Shown: positions 34,624 to 46,300 of the stretch, in pieces
Layout: each line of letters begins with the position of its first letter
How positions within the stretch are numbered: position 1 is the stretch's first letter
The notes under the pieces: model-generated
Databases searched by the model: none
Seen by the model: only the letters and a program-made list of their open reading frames with translations
What the model was told of the DNA's origin: nothing
Assembly: GCA_037179335.1 (NCBI GenBank)
Contig: JAKZHN010000034.1
Coordinates: forward strand, 1-64,000
Length of the DNA: 64,000 nucleotides
Source: Cyclaneusma minus
Taxonomy: Eukaryota > Ascomycota > Leotiomycetes > Marthamycetales > Marthamycetaceae
Direction of reading: 5' to 3'
Program-made: the position numbers and the translations under genes

Positions 34624-35133
34624 CCTCGAAAGCCCAGATCCCCGGAGCTTAGGTCAGGTCACGTGATCCAAAAGTAAGTCCAATCTTCACCTGACCTTGA
34701 AGTTCTCAGCCAATGGTCTCTCACGGGTCTGCACCCATCAATAAGGGAATCTAGGAGATCGCTTCACAGCGTACCACATTTATTACAAAACATCTCTATG
34801 TCTATGTACCTCAATGAAAGACGAGAAAGGGAGGGGGTATCAAGAGAGGGGTATCATTTCATCAACCGCGCCGCCAAACAATGCATTATCATCATCTCAT
34901 GCCTCCGTAAACAAAACAAAGCGAAAACAAAAACAAGAAACAGCAAAACATCAACTCCGCGCTATGCCTCATAACAAACGCTTCGCTCAAAAAGACCTGC
35001 AAGACGACTCGGGAAAACAGCAGACGTGGCGCCTACGCAGCGCCCAGCAGCTCCACCCCCATATAAACACATCAAAAGACTGACACTCGAGCGCAGAAAC
35101 CCGACCCCTATACGCACATCAGTGCCGTCCACC
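34624..35133. other. Intergenic between array 3 and membrane-protein gene
   Basis: Contains CACGTGATCC near 34668 just upstream (minus sense) of the last TATA box of array 3, then AC-rich sequence that is probably 3' flank of the leftward membrane-protein gene. No gene is supported. Confidence 0.45.
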
Positions 35134-37249
35134 TCACCTAAAGCTCAACCTCACAACCCCAAAAAGCATATTCTGCAAAACATGCACCATAACCACCACC
35201 CCCGTTGGCAACAACTCCGGCCACGTCACCAAATCCTTCTTCCCCTCATCCGTAACCGCAAACCCAAACCCCCACCACACAATCCGCCTCACCACCCACC
35301 CCGCCACAATCTCACACGCCCACGTCACCATCGACGCATAGAACGTGAGATTAAAGTCGTAAGCTGTGGGATTCCCAAAGGACGGGTTGTGTGGATGCGG
35401 ATATGGGTATGGGTATGTGAAGTTCAGGTTGAAATGTGTTGAGGAAACTGTCTGATTCCGGCTTGGGTGGATTGAGGCGTTGAAGGCGCTGCCGCTGTAG
35501 CCTGGAATCCACGGCAAGGTGGCGTTTGGGACCGGCGCGTAGGCAGCGTTGTCGAATGCGAAGTAGGGGTAGACGTCCTTATTCGGCCCAAAATGCAACA
35601 CCACAACTTCGCCCAAAAAGGCGAGCATACTCACATTCTCGGCCAGTCCCCGAATGAAAATATTCCGTCCGCAGAATTTGCGATAATCGGCATAAGGCTG
35701 TGTATTCAAGCCCAAGATTTGCAAGAACCAGTGAAACAGCGATGACATAGAGAGCGGCGTGAGGACGATGAGTAGCGAAGAAGAAAGGACTTGGAGGATG
35801 ATGAATTGCGACGGTGAGCGCAGCCGGGCGTACAAAGCGCGCACGTAGGTTTGGTATGTGAGCATGAAGTACAGCTTGAAGACCCAGCCGAGCGGATAGC
35901 TGCCTACGCGCTGGCCTTCGTCGCCGCCGAGGATAAAACCAGTCAGGCTGTCGAGGAGGTGGATAGTGATGACCCAGCTGTAGACGTAGAAAATCGTTTC
36001 GATGTTGTTGTGTGGTAGTGTACGCAAATAGATCTCAGCATATACTTCTCCTAAAACGTAGGCGAGCAGGCCGATGAGGAGAGCGAGACAGAACCACATG
36101 AAGCGGACGAAACTGGCGGGGATCCAGCGTTTGTGAATACGGCGTTCGCGACGTGGGCCGCTGCCGGAGCCGATGTGCAGGGGGGCGTCGGGTTCGTAGG
36201 CATCGGAGGGGATGGGGGCGCGGCGGCCGTGTTTGTGGGGGCGCCCGGAAATGGTGTCGATGGGGTCGCCGGTCCACCATGAGGAGGTGAAGATGCGTTG
36301 GGTGTCGGAGAGGGAATGGCGGAGGGAGCGGTGGCGCTCGTTAGACATGAGGATGAAGAAGGCTACGGCGAGGGGGAGGGCCATGGTTATGAAGGTCCAG
36401 CATATCCAGACCGTGTTGATTTCGGTGATGAATTTGGTTGATGGTATGCAGTAGAGGGGTATAGGGAGGGTGATTGAGAAGGCCAGTATGGAAAGGAAGG
36501 TGAGGGGGAAGCCAATGGACTTGGGCCACCTATACGTACACAAAATGTTAGCCCTGTTTTCAACCGAAGAAGGCAAGTTTCCCAATATCAAGAAGTACAT
36601 ACCAATTCAGAGAATAGATGTTGAACACCTTCGTGACCCACATCAATGCCGTCACGTTATACACGGCATAATAGACAAACAGGAAGAACCAGAAGTTCAA
36701 CTCCACAATCGCCTCCCCATGTCCCGGTACCCTGTGCCCAGAATGAGTCCAAGCAGTTCCCTCTTGCGGCCCTCCCCCTATCCCCTTCCCCAGCCTCTTT
36801 AAAGCCCCCACAACCACATCATCATCATCATCCTCAAACTCATACTGCGGAAACGGCACCGCACACCACGCCACCGCCATCAAAGCCGGCAACCCCATCA
36901 AAACCCACCACCTCCACCAAAACCTCTCCACCACCCCCCTCACCGCCCCCTTTTTCGGCTCAACCCAAAGTTCCCAAGTCCCCCTGCCCCTCCTCCTCAG
37001 CCAATTCCAAAACCCCCTCTCCCCATCATCATCTCCCTCAGATTCGCCATTCGCAGCAGCAAACAAGCTTCCGTAGGAGCGCCGACTGAGATCTTTCCAG
37101 AAATCGACCGAGGAAGAGCGGCGTGCGCGGGTTTTGAAATCGCCGGTGTTGGGGACGGCGCGGAAGCGGCCGAGGAGGGGAGTGGTGTCGGAGACGCTGA
37201 GGCGGGTGCGCGATTCGGTGCCTTGTTGGAAGTCGAAGAAGGAAGGCAT
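35134..37249 (-). CDS. Multi-pass membrane protein, fungal, unknown function
   Basis: Two exons, 37249-36603 and 36529-35134, joined across a 73-nt intron (GTATGT to TATAG), encode 680 residues. The splice gives SLNWWPKSIGFPL and keeps the frame open. The N-terminal 100 residues are polar and Ser/Arg-rich (TTPLLGRF, RRSSSVDFW) and look cytosolic. Hydrophobic spans follow, beginning near LMGLPALMAVAWCAV, then NFWFFLFVYYAVYNVTALMW, a Pro-rich span containing ITLPIPLYC, and several more to the C-terminus, with a basic loop (RRIHKRW) in the middle and NxT/NxS sites in the late luminal part. I do not recognise a named family. The first in-frame ATG of the exon lies 273 nt further upstream, but MPSFFDF at 37249 is preferred because the upstream part is low in coding character. 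Confidence 0.75.
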
Positions 37250-38287
37250 TTTGGGGTGAGCGAATTTATTGGGTGCGGTAGGGTGCTGCGAGGTACATGG
37301 TGGACGGTGAAGATCTCGGTGTGGGGTGTTTGGGACCGAGTTTTTCTTGAGGCGGTGGAGAAACTGCGAACGATGCTGGATGTGTGCCGAGAAGGGTACT
37401 AGTACTGCTGGATGCGAAAGCGAGTAACAATACTCCCGTGCGGTGAAGACGGTTTGTTGATTTTTTGTTGAAATTTGGAGGAGGGGGACGTGTTCGAGGG
37501 GGGTGATGCTTGGGATCGTCAAAACACCGGCGCGAGGCTAAAATACGAAAGCGAAGTGCGCGCACGTGGGCCGACTTTTGGCTCGACGTCTTCTCTTCTC
37601 ATCCTCTCTCCTCTCCGCCACAACTTTTTCCATCATGACAAACAAAATGGATAAAGTACCGACAACCTTCAGTCTCGACTTTCGAAATTTGGATCCTGTC
37701 TTCAGCTTCCCTGGTGTCCTGCGGCTGAATCCTGCAGATATGTTGGTCGCACGAGCTGTACCTTAATCCCACGATAACTCGCATCGCATTGCCCCTGAAC
37801 CGGTTAAAGTCGTCCAATCTTGCATTCATCTGAAAGCGCCTCTACACTGTCGTTGAAGAGAAATGAAGAGTTTGGGAACTCGGCGATGAGGAAGATACTT
37901 CTAAAGGACGGAGAACAGCCTGCTGCCAGGGACTGTCAACTGTGAGTTGCACTTTACACTTTCTGAAAACTTGGAATGCGGATTAGAAACCGCTTGTTTG
38001 GTGCGGGGTTTTGCTTGGAATCTATATCACCACCATCTTATTGTCACCGAGGATTCTTCATCAAGGACGGCAAGTGGACGAATCAAGTGATTCGCATTTG
38101 CTATAAAGGAGTGGACGGGAGCAGTGGGCCCTTCTGCTCCCATGAAAGTTCAAAATTCTGCAATTCCGCATATTCCTTCAAAGTCAAGTCAAGTTTTCCG
38201 TCGAACATCAACACACTCTTTCATCCGCATCTTCCTTTGCAGTCTTATCAAGTTCGAAGACAAGCTGGATCTGCGGTCCACAAGCCT
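37250..38287. other. Intergenic; no supported gene
   Basis: Promoter side of the membrane-protein gene and 3' side of the SMP-like gene. It contains CACGTG near 37563 and GCTATAAAGGAG near 38100. Small open frames have no motif. Confidence 0.45.
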
Positions 38288-38612
38288 TTACTTGCCAGAC
38301 TTCCCGCCAGAGCCTCCACCCTTGCCCGAGCCTCCGCCAGAGCCAGAGCTCTTTCCTCCACCTCCTCCGCCATAGTACGCATTGCGATCACCCGCACCCT
38401 GAGCGCGAGAGGCGAAGCTATCCTTTCCGACGTAGTTGCCGCCCTTGTCCTGTTGTCGAAGAGACCTCGTTAGCAACATGAACTGGCCAGTCTCGGTTTT
38501 GGACATGCGATGCATCTGAACAGGACACTACTCGACGAGGATGCTTTGATGGGGTTCATACCTGGGTCGACTGGATGCGCTCAGAATCCGCCTTGGTCAT
38601 CTGGTGAGCCAT
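38288..38612 (-). CDS. SMP-domain-like small protein, spliced
   Basis: Exon 1 (38612-38562, 17 codons) encodes MAHQMTKADSERIQSTQ; a 112-nt intron (GTATGA, GCTAACG branch, ACAACAG) follows; exon 2 (38449-38288) encodes 53 more residues. The joined product of 70 residues reads MTKADSERIQSTQ then DKGGNYVGKDSFASRAQ, then GAGDRNAYY and a Gly/Ser/Lys tail. This matches the pattern of short fungal proteins with a seed-maturation-protein (SMP) motif (SxxDAxRIQSxQAxxG then FAxRAQxAxxxN). Plant SMPs accumulate in dry seeds; the fungal role is unknown, possibly stress or spore related. Both halves of the motif are completed only by splicing, which supports the gene model. A TATATATAG box lies about 165 bp upstream. 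Confidence 0.8.
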
Positions 38613-38777
38613 TGTCAAAGTCTTGCTCGGCTCGGGTGTGGTTGGGATTTTGAAGAGGCGTCTTAAGGAAGTAGTTGGCTGGGTAGATTCTGGTTTTCTC
38701 AGTGTACGTATGGCTTGAGAATGGAACTGTCTTTCGGTCTGAGGAAAGAAAGTGACAACGCTGAGAGAGATGCCTCT

Positions 38778-38785
38778 ATATATAG
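38778..38785. promoter_or_regulatory. Symmetrical TATATATA box between two divergent genes
   Basis: CTCTATATATAGTC is nearly palindromic and lies between the SMP-like gene (start 38612, minus) and the truncated family member at 38823 (plus). It could serve either direction. Confidence 0.5.
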
Positions 38786-38822
38786 TCGTTGCCGATGAGT
38801 AAGCCTTGCCATTCAGAGTCCT

Positions 38823-39263
38823 GTGCTCAAGGACGAATACAGACACCTTCCCGGTCACGAAATCGCCGCGCCGCACCTCGATTACGACACCTTGAAGAGG
38901 CTTTGGCGCAGCTGGCGGATTGAACATGGCATCCCCAAGCTGGGTCACCTGTCATACGGTCATAGCGAAGACAGGCCTGATGGTACTATTCTGGTCCAAA
39001 GGCTGCCTATCACAGACCAGCAGACCTTTGAATACGCGATTGATCATGAGTTCTATATGACCAGCATGCGATCTACAGACGGCGCCGTACAGCTCCTCCT
39101 CTATTGGTTGCCTTCTGGCGCTCGGAACAATATCATCCTTTCACCACGGACGGAAAACTTCTGGAGGGATGCGAATAGGATTGGGGAGGCTCTGGGGATG
39201 AGTGATGATCTGTTTTACGACGTCCTGACCGACATGTTTCTTATTATTCATGGTAAGATTTGA
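38823..39263 (+). pseudogene. Truncated member of the local HLxY/QxSFE gene family
   Basis: A 146-codon open frame without an ATG start (it opens at GTG). It begins VLKDEYRHLPGHEIAAPHLDYDTL, which matches VLKAEYQQLP and ISAQHLNYNSL in the paralogue at 41159, and continues with ITDQQTFEYAI, matching VASQQSFEKAV. The N-terminal Pro-rich region and the first beta-like segment (SDIVV) present in the paralogues are missing, and an in-frame TGA lies 25 bp upstream. A TATATATAG box occurs 40 bp upstream. It may be a 5'-truncated pseudogene or a gene with an exon I could not find. Function is unknown. Confidence 0.5.
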
Positions 39264-40393
39264 TGAATTGGAGGGGCGGTATCGTTGGACTTGAGAGGGC
39301 TTGGAAGAAATGAGCTTGTGATTTTCCGACGGACAGCTTGCTTTGAATTCTGGAATGTCTGGGTTTTCTGGAGGCACGGATTGTGCCCTTATCCACTCTT
39401 TCACAATTGGCTGCCAATAGCTACACATGAAATATGAAGTCGCTCGAGATATCAGCTTGCATATCATGCTTCATCGTATCCCTCAGCTCGCTTCAGGCGC
39501 TCTCCACAACTTCGAAGCTGTTGACTGCTGCCGCATCAAATGACAAACTTAGGAGGCTCACACTCCAGACACATCCTCAACCCTCCATGCCGAGTATTTC
39601 TGGACGACACCTACATCCCCTGGTCTCTTCCGAGCTGTGGCCTGAAGTCCGTAACTCCAAATCAAGTGCGTGGCCTAGATGGCTAGGCAGTGCCGAACGG
39701 CCAACGGACCGATCGCAAAGTCAAAACAGAAATCCCCGCCAGGGAATGTGAGATCGACGATGGCCCTGGTCTCTACTATTCGTGAGTCACACAAGTCTGG
39801 GCATGCTGCAAGGCAGCAAGATCAAGGGTCCTAAAGTTTCGGGAATTGAGAAGCGGCACATCGAAGGTAAATGTGCCTGTAAGCACAGTTGATAAGCTTC
39901 ATGGACAATGGTTTCTCAAGGAACACAAGATGGAGCTCCTCTTTCTGTTTTTGACGAGCTAGCCATTGTTCAGGTCTCAATGGTCTGACAAATCTTGCAT
40001 ATGTGTTGGAAGACGGGTTGTTCTGAAGTGGTCCTGAATCACTCGTTCGAGGGGTAAGCTCAAGTTTATTTTTCTTCCCGCACCTCCACCAGCCACCTTG
40101 ATTGACAGAACTCTAAATTACCTTTTCTGGCCTTCTAGTCTCTTGACTGACGGAACCCTCAAAGCTCCCCTGCACTTGTCTCATCGTCTCAGGGAGAACT
40201 GAAGTTCGACCAGTCAAATGGTGAAAGAGATGCCAAAGATGGCTTCGAGGGAAATTCCTGGTGCCCAAGGCAGCTTCTTTTGAAAATGAATTGACGAATG
40301 TATCCAAGGTTGCTGGGTCTTCGGGTGGGTCAGGTGAAACTCAGTGTGTACTACCAAAAAGGGACCATGAACGAGCGTGCAAGTCGCCAAAGT
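39264..40393. other. Intergenic with a duplicated segment
   Basis: No gene is supported. The segment at about 39795-39880 (CATGCTGCAAGGCAGCAAGA onward, including AAGATCAAG, AAAGTTT and ATCGAAG) resembles 50816-50900, upstream of the paralogue at 51482, so the duplication that made the two paralogues included upstream DNA. Confidence 0.55.
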
Positions 40394-40398
40394 CTTGT

Positions 40399-40610
40399 TA
40401 TCACGGCTACACCAGGAGGGGTCACGTGGACCGACGCAAGGGTAAAGACAAGATAAATAAAGCTAAAGAACAAAGAGGGACGGGGGTCTGGCTACCTTAA
40501 GTAGCTGGCTGACTCCCCGACCGGTCGCTTAAGGCGCTAGCGCGTACTAGCGCGTAAACAAATAGCTGCGGAGGAACCTTCCTCCGAAAGGGGGCCTTCG
40601 CCCCGTAACA
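40399..40610 (-). mobile_element. Solo LTR with 5-bp target duplication
   Basis: On the minus strand it reads TGTTACGGGG to CCGTGATA, 212 bp. The 5 bp on both sides are CTTGT (40394-40398 and 40611-40615), a target-site duplication of the size usual for Ty3/Gypsy elements. The ends form an imperfect inverted repeat (TGTTACGG and TATCACGG). No internal region is present, so it is a solo LTR left by recombination. It aligns end to end with 12000-12221, and its GC content shows it escaped strong RIP. It contains GGTCACGTGGACC, a palindrome around CACGTG. Confidence 0.85.
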
Positions 40611-40901
40611 CTTGTAACTCTACAAGGCATCAAGAATTTAAGATTGAGAGCTTCAAATTCTTGAGGGGTGAGCATGGGGCCGAATTGAAACAGGGATGGT
40701 CGTAAACTCACTAACGACTGGGCTCCTAGAAAATATTTGACTCCGGCGCTGCGCATGATTCTTGTTGCAAGCATTGTGGTATCTCGATGCTTTCCAAGAT
40801 AGCTATCTGGTCTCTGGATCTTGGCAAACGTTGAACAGGGATACCGGCGCGCAAATTGGAAAAGCTGGCTAAAGGGTGGGTTACGCCGTTAAGGACGACT
40901 G

Positions 40902-40909
40902 TATATATA
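40902..40909 (+). promoter_or_regulatory. TATA box of the gene at 41159
   Basis: GACTGTATATATAGAG, followed by CT-rich sequence and then the spliced 5' leader of the gene. Confidence 0.6.
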
Positions 40910-41158
40910 GAGAATCGCGCTTCAATCTCCTTCTCTCTGCTTCTCCTCCCTCACCAGACCGCTGCCCAGCGAACTCCCCGCTAAGCACAACAAACAATCA
41001 ACGCCTGACGAGCATCTCGAAACCGCTTACCAGGTACCAGACCAAGAGCTCTATTACACCGGCTTTAGTCTACTCAGGTATGGAAGCACCCGTATTCCCA
41101 TCGCGTATTCCAATGTCTGGGACTACCCAAATCCATGTCACTAACGGGGTTTCGTAGC

Positions 41159-41794
41159 ATGCCGAAAAAGAAGCATACCTCCCAACTTACCCTTGGGGGT
41201 TTTGAGTCTAGACTCCAGTCCGCCAGGAACCGCAACGCCCCCGTAAAACCAGGAGGAAGTTGCCAGCAACCGTTCATCCACGGCCCTGAACAGGCGACAT
41301 CCTCGCCGCTGCCACCTCTGCCACCCCTCGGAAAGTCTGACATTGTGGTATTCCTCCACAGCAACCCCGCTTCCGGGCCACTCGTATTCCACGGCCAGAT
41401 CCGCATTGTGCTCAAAGCCGAATACCAACAACTTCCCGACGACCAAATCTCCGCACAGCATCTCAACTACAACAGTCTCATGGAGATTGTAAAGCTGTTC
41501 GCGAGTGACAGACACGTCCCTGCGCCGAGCTACCTGGTTCATTCTATTACACAAGGGCTGGCTGGGGCGAGAACTACGACCGTGATCCATACTACTGTCG
41601 CGAGCCAGCAGAGCTTTGAAAAGGCGGTTGATTCATCCTATTCCTTCCAAGTCAGGTACCGGAGGGTACACGGTCCTGCAGATATCTCGTTTACGGCAGG
41701 GTTTTCGACGGATGGCTCTTGTGGGGTCCAGGACGCTGCGATTGAGGTGGAGACCTGGGACTGTGAACCCTCGGAGGAGGCCAAGAGGATCTAA
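41159..41794 (+). CDS. HLxY/QxSFE family protein, member 1
   Basis: A 211-residue protein of an unrecognised small family with four members in this window. A 5'-leader intron runs from 41078 (GTATGG) to 41157 (CACTAAC branch, TTCGTAG), so the mature message starts at MPKKKHTSQ. Order: basic N-terminus (PKKKH), a Pro-rich linker (PLPPLPPLG), SDIVVFL, ISAQHLNYNSL, TTVASQQSFEKAV, then an acidic tail. The two anchor motifs, HLxY and (S/D)Qx(S/T)FE, occur in all four members. No signal peptide, membrane span or known domain is visible. An ATG at 41135 inside the intron opens the same frame (MSLTGFRS) and would be used if the intron were retained. Function unknown. Confidence 0.7.
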   Translation: MPKKKHTSQLTLGGFESRLQSARNRNAPVKPGGSCQQPFIHGPEQATSSPLPPLPPLGKSDIVVFLHSNPASGPLVFHGQIRIVLKAEYQQLPDDQISAQHLNYNSLMEIVKLFASDRHVPAPSYLVHSITQGLAGARTTTVIHTTVASQQSFEKAVDSSYSFQVRYRRVHGPADISFTAGFSTDGSCGVQDAAIEVETWDCEPSEEAKRI

Positions 41795-42570
41795 ATGGTA
41801 TTGGGCAAGCTTGGGGGTTCGGCGATGATATTTTCTGTTTTTCCTTGTCTATCGTTCCCGTACTGCGGTCCTTACTGCGGTCAAAGGGACGTGGGTGGAG
41901 GAGCGCGTGGGTACTGGACAGACAACTTGGCTGGCATTTGCATGGATTTGGAATCATTGAATTTCCGGAGAGCAGAACTTATTCCACACTTAGATTAAAA
42001 CTAAAATCAAAAGTTGCTAAAAAATCAGTCATCTTGCGATTGTTGCTTCCAACACTTGGCTCAACCCCAAGCAAGTAACGAAGCAGTGTTGAACGATCAT
42101 CCTACCGAGCGGAAAGCCAGAGAAGGGGCAAGCGGCTTCACCAGTGACTAGTTCACAGTTCCAAGAGTTCGAGGACGGAGAACCCGCCTGAACTTTCTGT
42201 GAGTCACTCCATGACGAATTTTGGTATGTTTCGAGATCTTCCTGGCCAAGATTTTCAAAACTGCGAGAAGCCGGTGGCTCAACAGTGAAGGCATATTGAT
42301 CCGAAAGCAGGGTTATGGCTGCAAAAAGAACCTAGTCTACTCAAGGCAATATGTGAACCTGACCCCGCCTTATGAACTAGCCAAAGTTTACTCTTCTTCC
42401 AAGGTAACAGGATCCTACAGTTCTCTTAGTTCGAGATAGAGGTGACATCCTGGGGCACAAAATTAATCTCGAGTTAACACGACAGATCCAGAGTTTGTCG
42501 ATTTCACAAGATGACCAGCATTTCCCGTCTTCACAATCTAAATACAGCAAGATATTCTCTCGACGACGAG

Positions 42571-42578
42571 TATATATC
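42571..42578 (+). promoter_or_regulatory. TATA box of the gene at 42784
   Basis: TATATATC within TTCTCTCGACGACGAGTATA. The same stretch with one or two changes occurs upstream of the paralogue at 51482, showing that the promoters were duplicated with the genes. Confidence 0.65.
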
Positions 42579-42783
42579 ATACTTCAGGCCCCTTTCTTCC
42601 ACCACATCTCTCCTCGCCCTGACACCAACGTCTCTCTCAGCCACAAGCTCGAAGCCTCATCAAAGATTTCCAGATTCCGAGGCACCACACATTCCACACT
42701 GCTGCATTCTGCCATGTCCAGGTATGGAAGTCTCATCACACACCAGACAAAGATTTCACTAACTCAAACCCTTCCTTAGCAAA

Positions 42784-43389
42784 ATGGTCAAGAAAAAAGA
42801 AGAAGAAGAATCTTCCCCAATTGACGACGCTACCTCTCTCAAAAAAGAAGAGGAATCTTCCCCAATCGACGCCCCTATCTCTCTCCGCGAGATAGCTCTC
42901 AAAAGCCCACCCGTTCCACCTCTAGCATACGCCCGGATCTGTGTAATCATCCCCTTGACGCCATCCACCGAGACTCAGTTTAACATCACAGCCGGCATTC
43001 TCACAAAACCCACGAATTCGCGCCTTCCCGCCCCGCAGATCTCCGCTAAGCATCTCGACTACAGCATCTTCATATCTAAGCTGGAAGCTTTCTTGGAAGA
43101 GAACAAACTCCCTGGGCCGAATACGATTTGGTGGGTTCATTTGCTGCATTATGAATTCCCTGTTGTTGGGAAACAGGTCGCTGTCACGGATCAGAAGAGC
43201 TTCGAGTCTTTCGTGGAAAAAATGTTTGGGCATGCGGAGGTGTATCAGAGGGGGTTGCCTGAGGTTGAGCTGCCTCTGACCGGCGATATTGGGTTAGATC
43301 CGAGTGGGGAGATGGATGGTACGCTGGTAGTTATCGAGGATTCGGAGGAATTGGACGAGTTGTTTGAGGCTTCTGGTGGGGGAAATTGA
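42784..43389 (+). CDS. HLxY/QxSFE family protein, member 2
   Basis: A 201-residue protein. The 5' leader contains an intron, 42722 (GTATGG) to 42779 (CACTAAC branch, CCTTAG), four bases before the ATG, the same layout as member 1. The N-terminus has a duplicated charged segment (two ESSPID units within Lys/Glu-rich sequence). Then come PPVPPLAYARICVII, ISAKHLDYSIF, VTDQKSFESFV and an acidic C-terminus (EDSEELDELFE). It is the most divergent full-length member. No known domain, signal peptide or membrane span is seen. Its TATA region is nearly the same as that of member 3. Confidence 0.7.
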   Translation: MVKKKEEEESSPIDDATSLKKEEESSPIDAPISLREIALKSPPVPPLAYARICVIIPLTPSTETQFNITAGILTKPTNSRLPAPQISAKHLDYSIFISKLEAFLEENKLPGPNTIWWVHLLHYEFPVVGKQVAVTDQKSFESFVEKMFGHAEVYQRGLPEVELPLTGDIGLDPSGEMDGTLVVIEDSEELDELFEASGGGN

Positions 43390-46300
43390 ATGGTTGGCTG
43401 GAAGATGTATTTCAAACGGAGTACTTGCTTTGGATTGTGGGTTGTCTGGCCTGGTTTCCTGGGGCGTAAGGTATCAGTCACACAGCAGGGGGGGCTGGTC
43501 ACACATGAGAGAGCGATAGTGATCTATTGTGTGTAGCTGCAGCTCCTTAAGGGAGTCTGGAGCGCTGCGCTAGTCTTAGCGCCAAGGCTAGGGTTAAGCC
43601 CTGCCCTGGGAGTCCAACATAAGGTAGAGGGAATACGCTCTCATCCTCTCTTTTCAAAAGTTAGCTGGGGACAAACTGAGATCTGACAGCCATCCAAGTC
43701 CTGAACTATTACTTGCAATATGAATTGATCTGTCTCCAGACCAGTTACTGCTCGGAAAGGATCAGGTGAAGCGAGTACCATCAGGAAGTGGGTATCATTG
43801 CGGAGTCATCACCATTATGCACCGCTAGCGCCAAAGCTGGGAATAGCTTCACAAGGAAGCTCGTCTTGAAGCTCTCTTCCAATTCCTGGTCTAGACTCCA
43901 TCAACCAACTGCTACAGACCCCTGATAGCAGTGTATTCTTACCCGTTTCTTGCGTCCCGACATCCAAGTCTTCTTGACATTATTCTGCAAGCAGCCGAGG
44001 AGAAGAGCCTTAGAGAATTGCAAAAGACGGCATCAAGGGTTGAAAATACAGTATGAACTCGGGCTAGAAATTCAAAAGCGCAGCCTCGAAGCTCTTTGAA
44101 TGTGAAAAAAGTTTGCCATACCTTAGCGGAGCGGGGGGGTGAAAAGAAAACGGTTGGCAACAGTTCAACAACTTCGACAACCGTTTCAAACGTTCTAAGG
44201 TGAAAGACCCTCCATGGATTATTCAGAACCTTTCAACCGTTATTGAGGTTTGTAACCATAAAGTAAGGTATTGGTTATAGGATTGTCAACATAGGTATGT
44301 TGACAATCCTATAAACAATGCCAATATGGAGTCACGTCGCCGGCGCGCCGCTGCTACTTGCCGCGCGCTTCTTGTAGGTGAACCAGCAGGAAGATTAGGA
44401 GATTCCTCTTTGCTATAACCAATGAATTTCCCGGACGGAAATCACAACCAACAAACGCCATTCCGACAACACCACACCTGAGCTGTGCTAACATCGTGAT
44501 TCCCACCGCCCGACAGCTTCCACTGGGCGGACTTCGAGCTAGGTACTTGTAATATCTTGTTTTCATCAGCTAGTGATGAAAGCTATTCATATTTTTAAGA
44601 TTAACTCGATAAGTATGTACTATATCGAGGGATTTGGAAGCTTGGTTTGGATATGTGTACCAGGTAGCAGGGCAGAGCAGAATTTGGCAGATGAAGCTAC
44701 CTTAAGGGAAAAGATAGTGAAAGAGTAGGAAAGGCAACTCAACCCAACTAATGACTGAAGAGAACGAAATCTGAACAGGTAGCTATGGGGATCGAGGTGT
44801 CAGTGTGAAGTGAATGGGAATTCCGAGTCCAGACTGCTAACTTCCATGTCCCGGATGTCCTGGACAGAGAGTGAGCATACTCTATCGAAACAGCCGTGGT
44901 GGGGTACTGCTTGCTGCAAGACTCAAGTGAAGTCTGAAACCATTCGCCGGGAATACTCGGCCGGTGCAAGTTGGGATGTGCAATTAAGGTGTAAGTTGAT
45001 AAGGTTCCTTCCAGTTAGTCGAGACCAGCGCTTACTGGTCGTGAGACATCCATAGTTGGGGCGGCATCAGACTCGCGCAGACTGTATATCACAGCAAAGA
45101 ACCAGATATCGAAGGAAACCCTCTCCTAACCCGTCCCTGCATGGTGGGATCGTTGCCATTGTGATTGTGACTAAACACAACAACACCAAAGAGCAGCCAT
45201 CTTAGCCAGTGAGAGCCGGCGCCAACATGGTGCGTGAAATGACTTGTGAACGACTTTGAAAGGAAACTTGTCTGGCCTCACTAATCACTCATCACGATCA
45301 CCCACCTCCTTTTCCACACCCTCGAACTCGCACAGCGTTCGCATGCTTCGTTTCCAAAATGTGTGATTCGGTCGCTCGATCTCAGAACCCTAAAAAAAAT
45401 CTTCGTAGTCACTATCAACCACCTTCTATCGTACTCGAGGTGACTTGAACCGAAAGTGTCTTACCTTGATACCTACCTCAACAGTCACCAGTCACTATCA
45501 CTATCACTCACCTCCTTTTTTCATACCAGCAAGCAACATCTCGGCGCAGCGCGCTGCTCCATCCAAATCCCCATCACCAAACCATCACCATCTCATCACA
45601 ATCCTCATCAGAACTCATCCAGGGCCTCCACCTCGAGATCTGCAGAACATGTGATTCGTAAACACTCTCACACTCTCACACCCTCACACACAACTGTGGT
45701 CAATCCATGAACATGCAAGAGCGTTTTGTGCAGATCTCCTGCAGCACACGATGTCTTGCATTTAATTTCCCGCATTTGCGTATTGCCATGTACAGTACTG
45801 CGAGTACTTACTAGGGGCGAGTACTTTACCAAATCCCGTTCCGGCAGCGCGGTGGTTAGCCGCAGAGGGGATTGATGTCTGATGAAGAAGTGCCGAGTGA
45901 CGATCGTCGATCCAATATCGAGGGGAACTTGCTCGTGCCGTCCGTTTGACTCTGTTGATGCTGGTTTATATTAATTTGCTTGGTGTCTTGTACACAGTAC
46001 CCTACCGTTTGTATATTGGCTGTTGGTGATACGAAGAAATCGTGCCGCGCGAGGGTGGTCGTGAATAATATGACGGCCAGGCACTTAAACTTTTGTCATG
46101 TCCCTGACGATTCTGAGGTATTTTATGTACACGCAGGGGAGGTACAGCTCGGGTCTGTTCCCCGGACCCAGTGTTGGTAGACTCGAGCTAACCAGCAAGG
46201 TTGGATGGAAGGATCCCGGCAGTACGGTGAGGCAACTGGCAAGTTTGCCGGGTATGTATGTGTGTGTTTGCCTCGAATTTCCAGATTGCAGCGGAAGGAA

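Noticed and set aside
14000..34650. CRISPR array interpretation of the repeated units
   Set aside because: Eukaryotic nuclear DNA, repeats are long and diverged, and spacers are not of uniform 25-45 bp length.
45225..45400. ATGGTGCGTG as start of a split ribosomal-protein-like gene
   Set aside because: The short first exon pattern fits, but no downstream exon with a continuing conserved frame was found.
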